The notes under the pieces are model-generated. The model saw nothing but the letters and a program-made list of their open reading frames with translations, was not told the DNA's origin and made no database searches. The position numbers and the translations under genes are program-made. A DNA stretch of 64,000 bases, from contig OMXS01000015.1 in the NCBI GenBank assembly GCA_900315095.1, positions 79,018 through 143,017 of the forward strand, written 5' to 3'. Of the stretch, positions 1 through 8,239 are shown in pieces. This DNA comes from an uncultured Prevotellaceae bacterium. Lineage in GTDB: Bacteria; Bacteroidota; Bacteroidia; Bacteroidales; Bacteroidaceae. Positions within the stretch are counted from its first letter, which is position 1; every line of letters begins with the position of its first letter.

Positions 1-1065
1 GGTGTGCTGATGGGTCTCGGACTCTATGCCACGGGAGCGCTGCTCTTCTTCCCGGCCAAGATGGTGGGCGTGTATGGCTGTTTCCTTATTGCCTATTTCA
101 TAATGACCTGCGGGCTCTCTTTCCTCGAGACTTCCTGCAATCCCTACATCCTAACGATGGGCTCCGAGGAAACCTCCACGCGACGATTGAACATGGCCCA
201 GTGCTTCAATCCCTGCGGTTCCATCATAGGCATGTACGTTGCCATGAACTTCATCCAGGCGCGGCTTAATCCCATGTCGTCGGACGAGCGTGCCAATCTG
301 TCTGGTGAACAGTTTGATGCGATGAAGGAAGCCGACCTCTCGGTACTCATCTCGCCCTATCTGGCCATCGGACTGGTCATCGTGGCCTTATTCATCATCA
401 TCTTGCTCACCAAGATGCCGAAGAACGGCGACCAGAACAAGGAGATTCATTTCTTGCCTACGCTGAAGCGCATCTTCTCGTTGAAATACTATCGTGAAGG
501 AGTCATTGCCCAGTTCTTCTACGTCGGCGCCCAGATTATGTGCTGGACGTTCATCATCCAGTACGGTACTCGCGTGTTCATGGCCGAAGGCATGGGCGAG
601 CAGGCTGCTGAAGTACTCTCCCAGCGCTTTAACATTGTCGCCATGCTGATTTTCATCTGCTCGCGCTTTGTGGCCACCTACCTGATGAAATACGTCAATC
701 CTGCACGTCTTTTGGCAGCCTTTGCCATCGGCGGCATGATCTGCACGCTGGGCGTCATTGTCTTCCAGAATCGTCTCGGTATGTATTGCCTGGTGGCCAC
801 CAGCGGTTGTATGTCGCTCATGTTCCCCACCATCTACGGCATTGCTCTGAAGGGTCTCGGCGATGATGCTAAGTTCGGTGCTGCCGGACTCATCATGGCC
901 ATCCTCGGCGGAAGCGTGTTGCCTCCGTTCCAGGCCGCCATCATCGACATGGGCACGGTGTTCGGTTCATTCCCCGCCACCAACGCCTCGTTCATCCTGC
1001 CATTCATCTGCTTTGCAATCATCGCTATCTATGGATGGCGTACCTTCGTCAGACTGAAGGTTTGA
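1..1065 (+). CDS. FucP-like sugar:H+ symporter (MFS), N-terminus cut off by window
   Basis: The frame is open from base 1 to the TGA at 1063, so only the C-terminal ~354 residues are present; FucP proteins are usually about 410-440 residues, so roughly the first two membrane helices are missing. The segment LETSCNPYIL, followed by NMAQCFNPCG, is the signature region of the FucP family, which imports L-fucose or, in Bacteroidetes relatives, glucose/galactose with protons across the inner membrane. About ten hydrophobic helices can be counted and the protein ends in a short polar tail. The exact sugar cannot be told. A strong bidirectional terminator follows at 1168-1202. The sugar-use operon it belongs to would lie to the left of the window. 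Confidence 0.85.
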   Translation, partial: GVLMGLGLYATGALLFFPAKMVGVYGCFLIAYFIMTCGLSFLETSCNPYILTMGSEETSTRRLNMAQCFNPCGSIIGMYVAMNFIQARLNPMSSDERANLSGEQFDAMKEADLSVLISPYLAIGLVIVALFIIILLTKMPKNGDQNKEIHFLPTLKRIFSLKYYREGVIAQFFYVGAQIMCWTFIIQYGTRVFMAEGMGEQAAEVLSQRFNIVAMLIFICSRFVATYLMKYVNPARLLAAFAIGGMICTLGVIVFQNRLGMYCLVATSGCMSLMFPTIYGIALKGLGDDAKFGAAGLIMAILGGSVLPPFQAAIIDMGTVFGSFPATNASFILPFICFAIIAIYGWRTFVRLKV

Positions 1066-1167
1066 TGTGTATTTGCCCGAAAGTCCTTTATTCAATTTGC
1101 GAAAGGTGCTTGTTTGAGTTGCAAAATATGGCTAATCGCACGGTAAAAGACGGCTAATTAGATAATG

Positions 1168-1202
1168 AAAGATGCCCTTTCAGAATGTGAAAGGGCATCT
1201 TT
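1168..1202. terminator. Bidirectional intrinsic terminator between convergent genes
   Basis: Perfect 15-bp arms (AAAGATGCCCTTTCA and its complement) flank a 5-base loop. A-rich and T-rich flanks on both sides suit termination of the permease (plus) and the YfhO-type gene (minus). Confidence 0.85.
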
Positions 1203-1230
1203 CGTATTATTATCAGATATCTATTGTCTG

Positions 1231-3744
1231 TCAGGCCTTTGCTTCTTGCGGTGCTGACTTACGTTTTCTATACTCCAAAAAGATGCCGACGGCAATGACG
1301 ATGAAGAGCACCGCGTATGCGATGTATGCCACCGTTTCGGTATTGTTCACGGACTTCGGCTCGAACACCAGTTCCACCTTATGGTTGCCAGCAGGCATCT
1401 GGAGAGCGCGGAGAATGTAGTCGGCACGTCCAACCTCAGCAGGCTTGCCGTCGATTGTTGCAGTCCAACCAGGATAATAAACCTCGGAGAACACCACAAT
1501 ACCGCCCGTTTCCGACTTCACATCGTATGTCAGACGATTCGGCTTGTATGAGGTGATAGTCACCGTTGCTTCGCCTGTCTGTTCCTTCGATTGTCCCAGC
1601 GCTTGCTCGAACTTCTTGTCGGCCACTGCTTCATGGCGAAGGTTGAGTTTTCCTATGCCTTCCATCTCGCCGTTAGCATTGTCGGCGTATGTTATTTTGT
1701 CAACAAACCATCCGTTGCCGTATCCGTATGGATTCTTTACAGGTGCCGTCTGACCGCCCTGAACAGGCATGATGAAATAGCGAGTATTCAGCATGTTGAG
1801 CACCGGGAACAGGCTGTCGCCGTTCAGTTTAGTCATGTCGCCCATAGCATCGGCTATCGCTGGCATTGTGGCTTGCATCTGCGGAGCGATGTAGTTCTCA
1901 ATCAACTCCTGATAACGGCGCAATTTTGCGGCGTGATAACCACCGATGCTCTTATGATAATAAGATGTGTTGTTCTCGTTGAACGTGTTTGTAGCGAAGT
2001 TCAGCACACGGAAATTGCCCAGCGAAGTCTTGTCGCTCAGTATCTGCTCGTCGGTTTGTGTCATTTCTATTGGCGCCTCGCGCTCCGACTCACTCACAAA
2101 CATGTCGTTGTTAAGGTAGCGCTTGTCCACCTGCCAAAGGTCGAAGAGACAGAGCACAAGCAATGCGATTGTCATCACGGTGGCATTGAGTTTCTTTGCT
2201 TTGAACAACAAGAGAATCAGCGTTCCCACAACAATGATGAAGAACGAGCGCCAGCAGTCGGCCGTGAACATTGCCATTCGCATCTCGCGGAGGTTAGGAA
2301 GCAGAGCGTCGAGAGCCTCCTTCGGGAAACTGGCCAGCGCCTTGTATTCTGCCGATGATATGAAGTCGCTGAAGAAGAGGGTTGGAGCGAGTGCGAAGAG
2401 GAGGCATGCTCCTGCTGTCAGAGCGAAGCTCACGATTACCCATTTCATTTTCTTGCTCAGCGTCTCCGGCTCGTCTACGAGTTTCTTCAATGCCAACATT
2501 GCGAGCAACGGAATGGTAAACTCGGCGATAACGAGTATCGAAGCCACCGTTCGGAACTTGGAGTACATCGGGAAGTGGTCAATGAAGAAATCGGTGAACG
2601 GCATGAAATTATGTCCCCACGACAACAATATAGAGAGAATAGTGGCTGCCAGCAACGCCCATTTCACGGGACCTTTCACGATGAAAAGCCCGAGAATGAA
2701 TAGCATCAGCACAAAAGCGCCCACATAGACAGGTCCGCTTGTGCCTGGCTGTTCGCCCCAGTACTGCGGTATTTGCTGGTAAAGTTCATAGAACTGGCTG
2801 TCGGCGTGGTCCATTGCCGTTTGGTTGTGTGACAAAGGAATGCTTGCGCCGCCCTTTGTGTTCGGTATCAGCAAGGTCCATGTCTCATCGATTCCGTAAC
2901 TCCATTGCGTGATATAGTCGCGGCCCAGTCCGCTATCAGTTTGGTCGGCTGATTGTGTTTTCGCCAGTTCGCTCTTTCCACGCATCGACTCGTTTTGATA
3001 CTGCCATGTGTGGTAAAGGTTGGAGAGGTTGATGCATATGCCAATCAATGCAGCCACAAGGCATATTCCCGTGGCCTTCAGGAATCGGCTCAGTTGTTTC
3101 TCGCGTATGGCTTCCACGAGGAAAGCTATGACGAGGAAGGCGATGATGAACAGATAGTAGTAGGTCATCTGCACATGGTTTGCCTTCACCTCGAATGCCG
3201 TGAATATCGCCGTGACGATGAAACCCCAAAGGAATTTGCCACGATAGGCGAGCACGATGCCCGCAATCATCGGCGGCAGATAGGCCAATGCCATCACTTT
3301 CCAAAGGTGGCCGGCGGCTATGATGATGAGGAAATAACTGCTGAAAGCCCATATCACGGCTCCCAGTGCTGCCATCCACTGGCGGAAATCGAACGCGCGC
3401 AGAAGGATATAGAATCCCAGCAGGTAGGCGAAGATGAGCCACACGTTCTCGGGCAGCCACAGGTGGTAGGCATTAATCGCCTGGTTCAGTCCGTCGGTAC
3501 TGTTGTATGACGGTGCAATCTGATATGTTGGCATTCCGCTGAAGGCCGAGTTTGTCCATCGCGAATGCTCTCCCGTTTGCTCGTAATACTCCGTCAGTTC
3601 GTGTCCAAGTCCCTTTCCCGCCGATGAGTCGTGGCGGTAGAGAATCTTTCCCTCGATGTCTGCGGGGAAGAAATATGCGAACGAGATTATCACAAACAAC
3701 ACCAGGACGATGATGTCTAGCAAATATTTTTTCAGTATTTTCAT
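1231..3744 (-). CDS. YfhO-family multi-pass membrane protein
   Basis: A large integral membrane protein of about 837 residues matching the YfhO family, which in Firmicutes is linked to glycosylation of lipoteichoic acid and in Bacteroidetes has no settled role; a lipid-linked-sugar transferase of the GT-C type is the usual inference. The N-terminal two thirds carries a dozen or more hydrophobic helices, starting with IIVLVLFVIISFAYFFPAD, and early loops hold the conserved-looking YRHDSSAGKG and GMPTYQ. The last ~200 residues form a soluble region followed by a final helix (residues ~803-823) and a basic tail. GTG at 3747 and ATG at 3744 are adjacent; ATG is chosen, with AAAGAGAG just upstream. 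A TAATTTTG -7 box lies at 3779-3786 on the minus strand, with no clear -33 element. It stands alone and is divergent from the nucleosidase gene. Confidence 0.8.
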   Translation of the reverse strand: MKILKKYLLDIIVLVLFVIISFAYFFPADIEGKILYRHDSSAGKGLGHELTEYYEQTGEHSRWTNSAFSGMPTYQIAPSYNSTDGLNQAINAYHLWLPENVWLIFAYLLGFYILLRAFDFRQWMAALGAVIWAFSSYFLIIIAAGHLWKVMALAYLPPMIAGIVLAYRGKFLWGFIVTAIFTAFEVKANHVQMTYYYLFIIAFLVIAFLVEAIREKQLSRFLKATGICLVAALIGICINLSNLYHTWQYQNESMRGKSELAKTQSADQTDSGLGRDYITQWSYGIDETWTLLIPNTKGGASIPLSHNQTAMDHADSQFYELYQQIPQYWGEQPGTSGPVYVGAFVLMLFILGLFIVKGPVKWALLAATILSILLSWGHNFMPFTDFFIDHFPMYSKFRTVASILVIAEFTIPLLAMLALKKLVDEPETLSKKMKWVIVSFALTAGACLLFALAPTLFFSDFISSAEYKALASFPKEALDALLPNLREMRMAMFTADCWRSFFIIVVGTLILLLFKAKKLNATVMTIALLVLCLFDLWQVDKRYLNNDMFVSESEREAPIEMTQTDEQILSDKTSLGNFRVLNFATNTFNENNTSYYHKSIGGYHAAKLRRYQELIENYIAPQMQATMPAIADAMGDMTKLNGDSLFPVLNMLNTRYFIMPVQGGQTAPVKNPYGYGNGWFVDKITYADNANGEMEGIGKLNLRHEAVADKKFEQALGQSKEQTGEATVTITSYKPNRLTYDVKSETGGIVVFSEVYYPGWTATIDGKPAEVGRADYILRALQMPAGNHKVELVFEPKSVNNTETVAYIAYAVLFIVIAVGIFLEYRKRKSAPQEAKA

Positions 3745-3893
3745 CACTCTCTTTTTGATAAATATGTCTTTTCGACCGCAAAATTAAACATTTTTCCCGA
3801 GATAATGGCCCTGTAGTGGAAAAAATAACTATCTTTGAGATGTTTTCTCGATGATAGGCTGCACCTTATCAATAAAAATAAATCGTTATTTAT

Positions 3894-3924
3894 TTTGTAT
3901 TGTATTCGGTTTGCACTATCTTTG
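3894..3924 (+). promoter_or_regulatory. Upstream copy of the tandem mtnN promoter
   Basis: TTTG at 3894-3897, a 19-base spacer and TATCTTTG at 3917-3924 match the Bacteroidetes sigma-ABfr form. It lies exactly 87 bp upstream of the proximal copy. A still earlier TATCTTTG (3830-3837) lacks a -33 element. Confidence 0.7.
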
Positions 3925-3980
3925 AGCCACTTACTCGAAGATAGGCTGCACCTCAACAATAAAAATAAATCGTTATTTAT

Positions 3981-4011
3981 TTTGTATTGTATTCGGTTTG
4001 CACTATCTTTG
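3981..4011 (+). promoter_or_regulatory. Proximal copy of the tandem mtnN promoter
   Basis: TTTG at 3981-3984, a 19-base spacer and TATCTTTG at 4004-4011. The predicted start of transcription near 4017 leaves only about a dozen untranslated bases before the ATG at 4029. Confidence 0.8.
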
Positions 4012-4028
4012 CAGCAAACTTTTATGTT

Positions 4029-4724
4029 ATGAGAATAGGTGTAATAGTTGCAATGGAGAAGGAACTGGTGCAATTGCGCGGTCTTCTCAAAGATGAAAGA
4101 ATAGAGAAGAGGGGTGTTATGGACTTCTTCCTTGGCACCATCGGAAACAACGAGATTGTCTTGGAACAGTGCGGAATAGGCAAGGTGAACTCTGCCATCG
4201 GTGCTGTCGAGATGATAGATGAGTACCATCCAGAGCTCATCATATCTACAGGTGTAGCAGGAGGAGCATCCACCGAGCTTAACATAACTGAGGTTGTGGT
4301 TGCTCGCGAGTGTGTTTATCACGATGCATATTGCGGAAAGGATTGCGAGTACGGGCAGCTTCTGGGCATGCCTGCACGCTTTGCCGCTCCGTCGGAACTT
4401 GTTGGCAAGGCGTTGTCGCTGAACGATTTAGACAGTGGCTTGCCTCATATTCACGCTGGACTTACGGTTAGCGGCGAGTGGTTTGTAGACACCAAGGAGA
4501 AGATGCGCAGCATTCTCGACCACTTCCCCGAGGCAATGGCGGTTGACATGGAGAGTTGCTCCATCGCCCAGACCTGTCACATATATGGCGTGCCGTTCAT
4601 CTCGTTCCGCATCATTAGCGACATTCCGCTGAAGGATGTCGATGCTGCTATGTATTTCCATTTCTGGGAGCGCATTGCGAATGGCTCCTTTGGAGTTACA
4701 AAAGCATTCTTGGAGAGAATTTGA
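4029..4724 (+). CDS. mtnN: 5'-methylthioadenosine/S-adenosylhomocysteine nucleosidase
   Basis: Cleaves adenine from methylthioadenosine and S-adenosylhomocysteine, a cytoplasmic step in methionine salvage and methyl-cycle detoxification. The 231-residue length matches the family (E. coli Pfs 232). MRIGVIVAMEKE puts the catalytic Glu at residue 12; VDMES supplies the second Glu that holds the ribose, and FRIISD the catalytic Asp. The glycine-rich ISTGVAGG segment of the nucleoside phosphorylase fold is also present. The frame extends upstream to 3987, but those residues fall over the promoter box, so MRIGV at 4029 is taken as the start. Transcribed alone from duplicated promoters and ended by the hairpin at 4730-4760. 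Confidence 0.95.
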   Translation: MRIGVIVAMEKELVQLRGLLKDERIEKRGVMDFFLGTIGNNEIVLEQCGIGKVNSAIGAVEMIDEYHPELIISTGVAGGASTELNITEVVVARECVYHDAYCGKDCEYGQLLGMPARFAAPSELVGKALSLNDLDSGLPHIHAGLTVSGEWFVDTKEKMRSILDHFPEAMAVDMESCSIAQTCHIYGVPFISFRIISDIPLKDVDAAMYFHFWERIANGSFGVTKAFLERI

Positions 4725-4729
4725 GTATT

Positions 4730-4760
4730 GAGGAGTTAGGGATTAACTCCTCTTTTTTTT
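4730..4760 (+). terminator. Intrinsic terminator of mtnN
   Basis: GAGGAGTTA and TAACTCCTC arms around GGGAT, followed by eight T. It overlaps the stop codon of the convergent MATE gene. Confidence 0.85.
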
Positions 4761-6173
4761 TATAATAGAAGGGTAAAGGAAAGTCTGAATAACGCCTCGA
4801 ATGAACATGTAACACATGAAGGCGAACCACAATCCGTGATTGCCGAGAGGTTTCGCGGCGATGAAATATACTATGAAAAATGTTGCGGCGGCAACGAACA
4901 TCGACAGAAGCATCTGACGAGAGGCGGTGAGTCCGATGAAAATGCCGTCCCACATGAATGCCGCAACACTACAGAAAGGCACAAGATAAGCCCACCACAC
5001 ATAACTTGTGGAGGCTTCCACCACCGAGGGTTCGTCGGTGAGGAGTCGCAGGAAGTGCTTACCGCCCGCGATGTAAGTCACGGTGAATGCCACCGCTGTA
5101 ATCATTCCCCAGAAGAAGATGCGGCGAACCGTTGTTCGCAAGGCATCGTTATCGCCTGCGCCATAGAATTTTCCGCTCAATGCCTCGCCAGCATTGGCAA
5201 AGCCGTCCATGATATAACTCACGAGAAGATACAGCTGCATGAGCAATGTGTTCACCGCCAGCACCACCTCGCCTTGCCAAGAGCCTGCACTGGTGAAGAA
5301 CATCATGACACACACCATGCACAACGTGCGAAGGAAAATGTCGCGGTTGATGCGGAAAAAGGCTTTGTAGGTGATGGGGGAGAGGGGAGGTTTGAGGGTT
5401 GATGGTTGAGGGTTGATGGTTGAGGGTTGATGGTTGAGGGTTGAGGGTTGATGGTTGATGGTTGAGCGATGGGTGTAGAGGGGTGATGGCGATAGGTAGT
5501 ATCTTAACGGTTGTATGTCCTCGGTGATTGGGTTTTTGCCGAAATAGTTGTGCCAGCATAGGAAGCAGCCCATGAGGAATCCGCACCATTGTGCAATGAG
5601 CGTACCTGATGCAACGCCTTCAACGCGCATGCCTAAGCCGAAGACCAGCACCAGCGAAACGAGAATGTTAACCACGTTCTGCGTTATGGCAATCATCATA
5701 GGTATCTTGGAGTTTTGCATGCCGATGAACCATCCCGTCAGGGCGAAGAGGCCGAGCGTGGCGGGCGCTCCCCATATACATATATTATAATAGGTGACTG
5801 TCAGCTGGCGTACCTCTTCGGTGGGCTGCATTATCAGCAAACCAAGTTCGCGCAGGGGAATCTGCAACACCAGCAACATCACGGCAATGGCAAAGGCGAT
5901 GGCAATGCTCCGTGCCAGCATGCGAATGATGTTGTCGGAGTCTCCGCGTCCTAACGATTGCGATGTTAGTCCGCTCGTTCCCATGCGAAGGAATGCGAAG
6001 ATCCAGTAGATGATGTTAAACAGCATACCTCCCAAGGCGATTGCCCCGATGTACGAGGCGGCGCCCAGGTGCCCTGTGATGGCAACGTCGACAAGTCCCA
6101 GCAGGGGCACGGTGATGTTGCTCACGATGCTGGGCACGGCGATGTCGAGAATCTGCTTGTCTGTCTTCTTCAT
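4743..6173 (-). CDS. MATE-family efflux transporter (DinF/NorM type) with repeat insertion
   Basis: Multidrug/metabolite exporter that uses an ion gradient across the inner membrane. Twelve hydrophobic helices in two halves; the N-terminus reads DKQILDIAVPSIVSNI and is followed by the MATE-typical VDVAITGHLG. The start has AAAGGAAC directly upstream. The cytoplasmic loop joining the two halves (residues ~231-268) is stretched by a low-complexity segment of repeating STINHQP/STLNHQP units, encoded by ten 7-bp units at 5392-5461; the family sequence resumes at FFRINRDIFLRT. Because 7 is not a multiple of 3, gain or loss of one unit would frameshift the second half. The frame is intact here. Substrate unknown. 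Total length 476 residues versus about 440-450 for relatives. Confidence 0.88.
   Translation of the reverse strand: MKKTDKQILDIAVPSIVSNITVPLLGLVDVAITGHLGAASYIGAIALGGMLFNIIYWIFAFLRMGTSGLTSQSLGRGDSDNIIRMLARSIAIAFAIAVMLLVLQIPLRELGLLIMQPTEEVRQLTVTYYNICIWGAPATLGLFALTGWFIGMQNSKIPMMIAITQNVVNILVSLVLVFGLGMRVEGVASGTLIAQWCGFLMGCFLCWHNYFGKNPITEDIQPLRYYLSPSPLYTHRSTINHQPSTLNHQPSTINPQPSTLKPPLSPITYKAFFRINRDIFLRTLCMVCVMMFFTSAGSWQGEVVLAVNTLLMQLYLLVSYIMDGFANAGEALSGKFYGAGDNDALRTTVRRIFFWGMITAVAFTVTYIAGGKHFLRLLTDEPSVVEASTSYVWWAYLVPFCSVAAFMWDGIFIGLTASRQMLLSMFVAAATFFIVYFIAAKPLGNHGLWFAFMCYMFIRGVIQTFLYPSIIKKKRS
5392..5461. repeat. Heptamer tandem repeat inside the MATE gene
   Basis: Ten consecutive 7-bp units TTGA[G/T]GG, with a degenerate eleventh at 5462. 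They lie in frame inside the exporter gene and code (minus strand) for Ser/Thr-Ile/Leu-Asn-His/Pro-Gln-Pro repeats. Confidence 0.95.
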
Positions 6174-6185
6174 GTTCCTTTAAAA

Positions 6186-6216
6186 AATCCCCGGGGGCTT
6201 GGTGCTCTCGGGGATT
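6186..6216 (-). terminator. Intrinsic terminator of typA
   Basis: AATCCCCG (6186-6193) pairs with CGGGGATT (6209-6216). Read on the minus strand it is followed by a run of T, 15 bases past the typA stop. Confidence 0.75.
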
Positions 6217-6230
6217 ATCATTTATCTTGT

Positions 6231-8036
6231 CTATGCGTCTTTCATCGCTTTCTTTCTCTGGTCGTGGTCGAGTATAATCTTGCGCATGCGCATCGATTTT
6301 GGCGTCACTTCGACGTACTCGTCTTCCTTGATGTACTCCAGACATTCCTCAAGGCTCATCACCGTCTTCGGTATCACACGTGCTTTTTCATCGCTTCCCG
6401 ATGCACGCACGTTGGTGAGTTGCTTGGTCTTTGTGACGTTGATTACGAGGTCGTTGTCATGAACATGCTCGCCAACCACCTGACCAGCATACACCTCCTC
6501 GCCCGGGTCGATGAAGAACTTGCCGCGGTCTTGCAGCTTGTCGATAGAGTAGGCCACTGCCGTTCCTGTCTCCATTGCAATCATCGAGCCGTTGATGCGG
6601 CGTGTGATGTCGCCTTTGTACGGCTGGTATTCCTTGTATCGGTGAGCCATTATCGCCTCTCCCTGGCTTGCGGTGAGCACGTTGGTGCGCAGGCCTATGA
6701 TGCCTCTCGAAGGTATGTCGAACTCGATGTTCACGCGTTCTGCCTGACTTTCCATTGAGGTCATCTCGCCCTTGCGCTTTGTCACCATGTCAATCATCTT
6801 CGAGGCGAATTCCTCGGGCACGTTGATTGTTAGCTCCTCGATAGGCTCGCAACGAACACCGTCAATTTCTTTATATATCACTTGCGGCTGGCCCACCTCC
6901 AATTCGTAGCCCTCGCGGCGCATTGTCTCGATGAGAACGGAGAGGTGCAGCACACCGCGGCCGCTGACAATCCACGAGTCGGTGGAGTCTTCGAAAGGCT
7001 CAACCCTCAGCGCGAGGTTCTTCTCCAGTTCCTTCTGCAGGCGGTCGTTGATATGTCTTGATGTGCAGTATTTGCCTTCCTTGCCGAAGAATGGCGAGTC
7101 GTTGATGGTGAAGAGCATCGACATTGTGGGCTCGTCGATGGCTATTGGCGGCAGTGCCTCGGGGTTCTCGAAGTCGCATATGGTGTCGCCAATCTCGAAG
7201 TGCTCCAGTCCTATCACGGCACAGATGTCTCCCGAGCTCACCTCGTCGGTCTTCACATGTCCCATACCCTCGAAGGTGTGCAGTTCCTTAATCTTTGTTT
7301 TCTCTATCGAGCCGTCACGATGAGCGATGCTGATGTTCATTCCGCTCCGCAATGTGCCGCGGTGAACGCGTCCCACGGCGATGCGTCCGGTGTATGAAGA
7401 GTAGTCGAGACTTGTTATCAGCATCTGCGGAGTGCCCTCCAGCCGTTCCGGTCCTGGTATCACCTCAATGATTTTGTCCAGCAGGTATGTGATGTCCTCG
7501 GTGGGCTTAGAGTAGTCTTCGCCCATCCATCCGTTCTTTGCCGAGCCATAGACAACAGGGAAGTCCAGTTGGTCTTCGGTGGCATCGAGCGAGAACATCA
7601 AGTCGAACACCATCTCGTAAACCTCCTCAGGACGGCAGTTAGGCTTGTCCACCTTGTTCACCACAACGATAGGCTTCAGACCTATCTGCAATGCCTTTTG
7701 CAGCACGAAACGCGTCTGCGGCATCGGTCCCTCGAAAGCATCTACGAGCAGCAGGCAGCCGTCTGCCATGTTGAGCACGCGCTCCACCTCGCCGCCGAAG
7801 TCAGAGTGCCCCGGAGTGTCGATGATGTTAATCTTAACGCCTTTGTAGTTTATCGAAACGTTTTTCGACAGAATTGTTATCCCTCGCTCGCGTTCCAGGT
7901 CATTGCTGTCCAGCACCTGGTCGCTAAGGTTCTGCCCTTCGCGGAACAAGTGTCCTGCCAGCATCATTTTATCTACGAGTGTTGTCTTTCCGTGGTCAAC
8001 GTGAGCGATAATCGCAATGTTCCTAATGTCTTGCAT
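6231..8036 (-). CDS. typA: Ribosome-associated translational GTPase TypA/BipA
   Basis: Translational GTPase of the EF-G superfamily that binds the 70S ribosome and helps 50S assembly and stress or cold adaptation. The usual 601 residues are obtained when the start is the ATG at 8036 ([18 protein letters not shown]); an in-frame extension to 8087 is ignored because it runs across the promoter. GTPase motifs: HVDHGKTT (P-loop), [12 protein letters not shown], and NKVDKPN. The central beta barrel, EF-G-like domain V and the BipA-specific C-terminus ending in [14 protein letters not shown] follow in order. AAAGAGAAAGAAGA lies before the start. Single gene with its own promoter and terminator. Confidence 0.97.
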   Translation of the reverse strand: MQDIRNIAIIAHVDHGKTTLVDKMMLAGHLFREGQNLSDQVLDSNDLERERGITILSKNVSINYKGVKINIIDTPGHSDFGGEVERVLNMADGCLLLVDAFEGPMPQTRFVLQKALQIGLKPIVVVNKVDKPNCRPEEVYEMVFDLMFSLDATEDQLDFPVVYGSAKNGWMGEDYSKPTEDITYLLDKIIEVIPGPERLEGTPQMLITSLDYSSYTGRIAVGRVHRGTLRSGMNISIAHRDGSIEKTKIKELHTFEGMGHVKTDEVSSGDICAVIGLEHFEIGDTICDFENPEALPPIAIDEPTMSMLFTINDSPFFGKEGKYCTSRHINDRLQKELEKNLALRVEPFEDSTDSWIVSGRGVLHLSVLIETMRREGYELEVGQPQVIYKEIDGVRCEPIEELTINVPEEFASKMIDMVTKRKGEMTSMESQAERVNIEFDIPSRGIIGLRTNVLTASQGEAIMAHRYKEYQPYKGDITRRINGSMIAMETGTAVAYSIDKLQDRGKFFIDPGEEVYAGQVVGEHVHDNDLVINVTKTKQLTNVRASGSDEKARVIPKTVMSLEECLEYIKEDEYVEVTPKSMRMRKIILDHDQRKKAMKDA

Positions 8037-8062
8037 TCTTCTCTTTCTCTTTAAATCGGGTG

Positions 8063-8093
8063 CAAAGTTACGGAAAGTCGAGAGCATAACAAA
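8063..8093 (-). promoter_or_regulatory. typA promoter
   Basis: On the minus strand, TTTG (8090-8093), a 19-base spacer and TAACTTTG (8063-8070). About 37 bases around it are nearly identical to the promoter of the MFS gene at 13154. Confidence 0.85.
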
Positions 8094-8239
8094 AGAAATT
8101 CTTTCTTTTTTTTGCCGAGATGCAGAATTCGAACATGTTTCGCTTGCTCAGAGCAAGAAGTTCGCCATTTTAACGGCAAAGTTTACGGAAAACTGGAAAC
8201 AACGCCGAATTGCGGCATCGTATATTTCCTCGCATGTCA

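Larger units (their letters stand above)
3828..4014. repeat. 87-bp tandem duplication carrying promoters
   Basis: Two 87-bp units (3828-3914 and 3915-4001) plus the start of a third (4002-4014). The units differ at only a few positions, mostly just after the ACTATCTTTGAG segment and in ACCTTATC versus ACCTCAAC. Each unit ends where the next -7 box begins, so the duplication multiplied a promoter in front of the nucleosidase gene. Confidence 0.9.
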
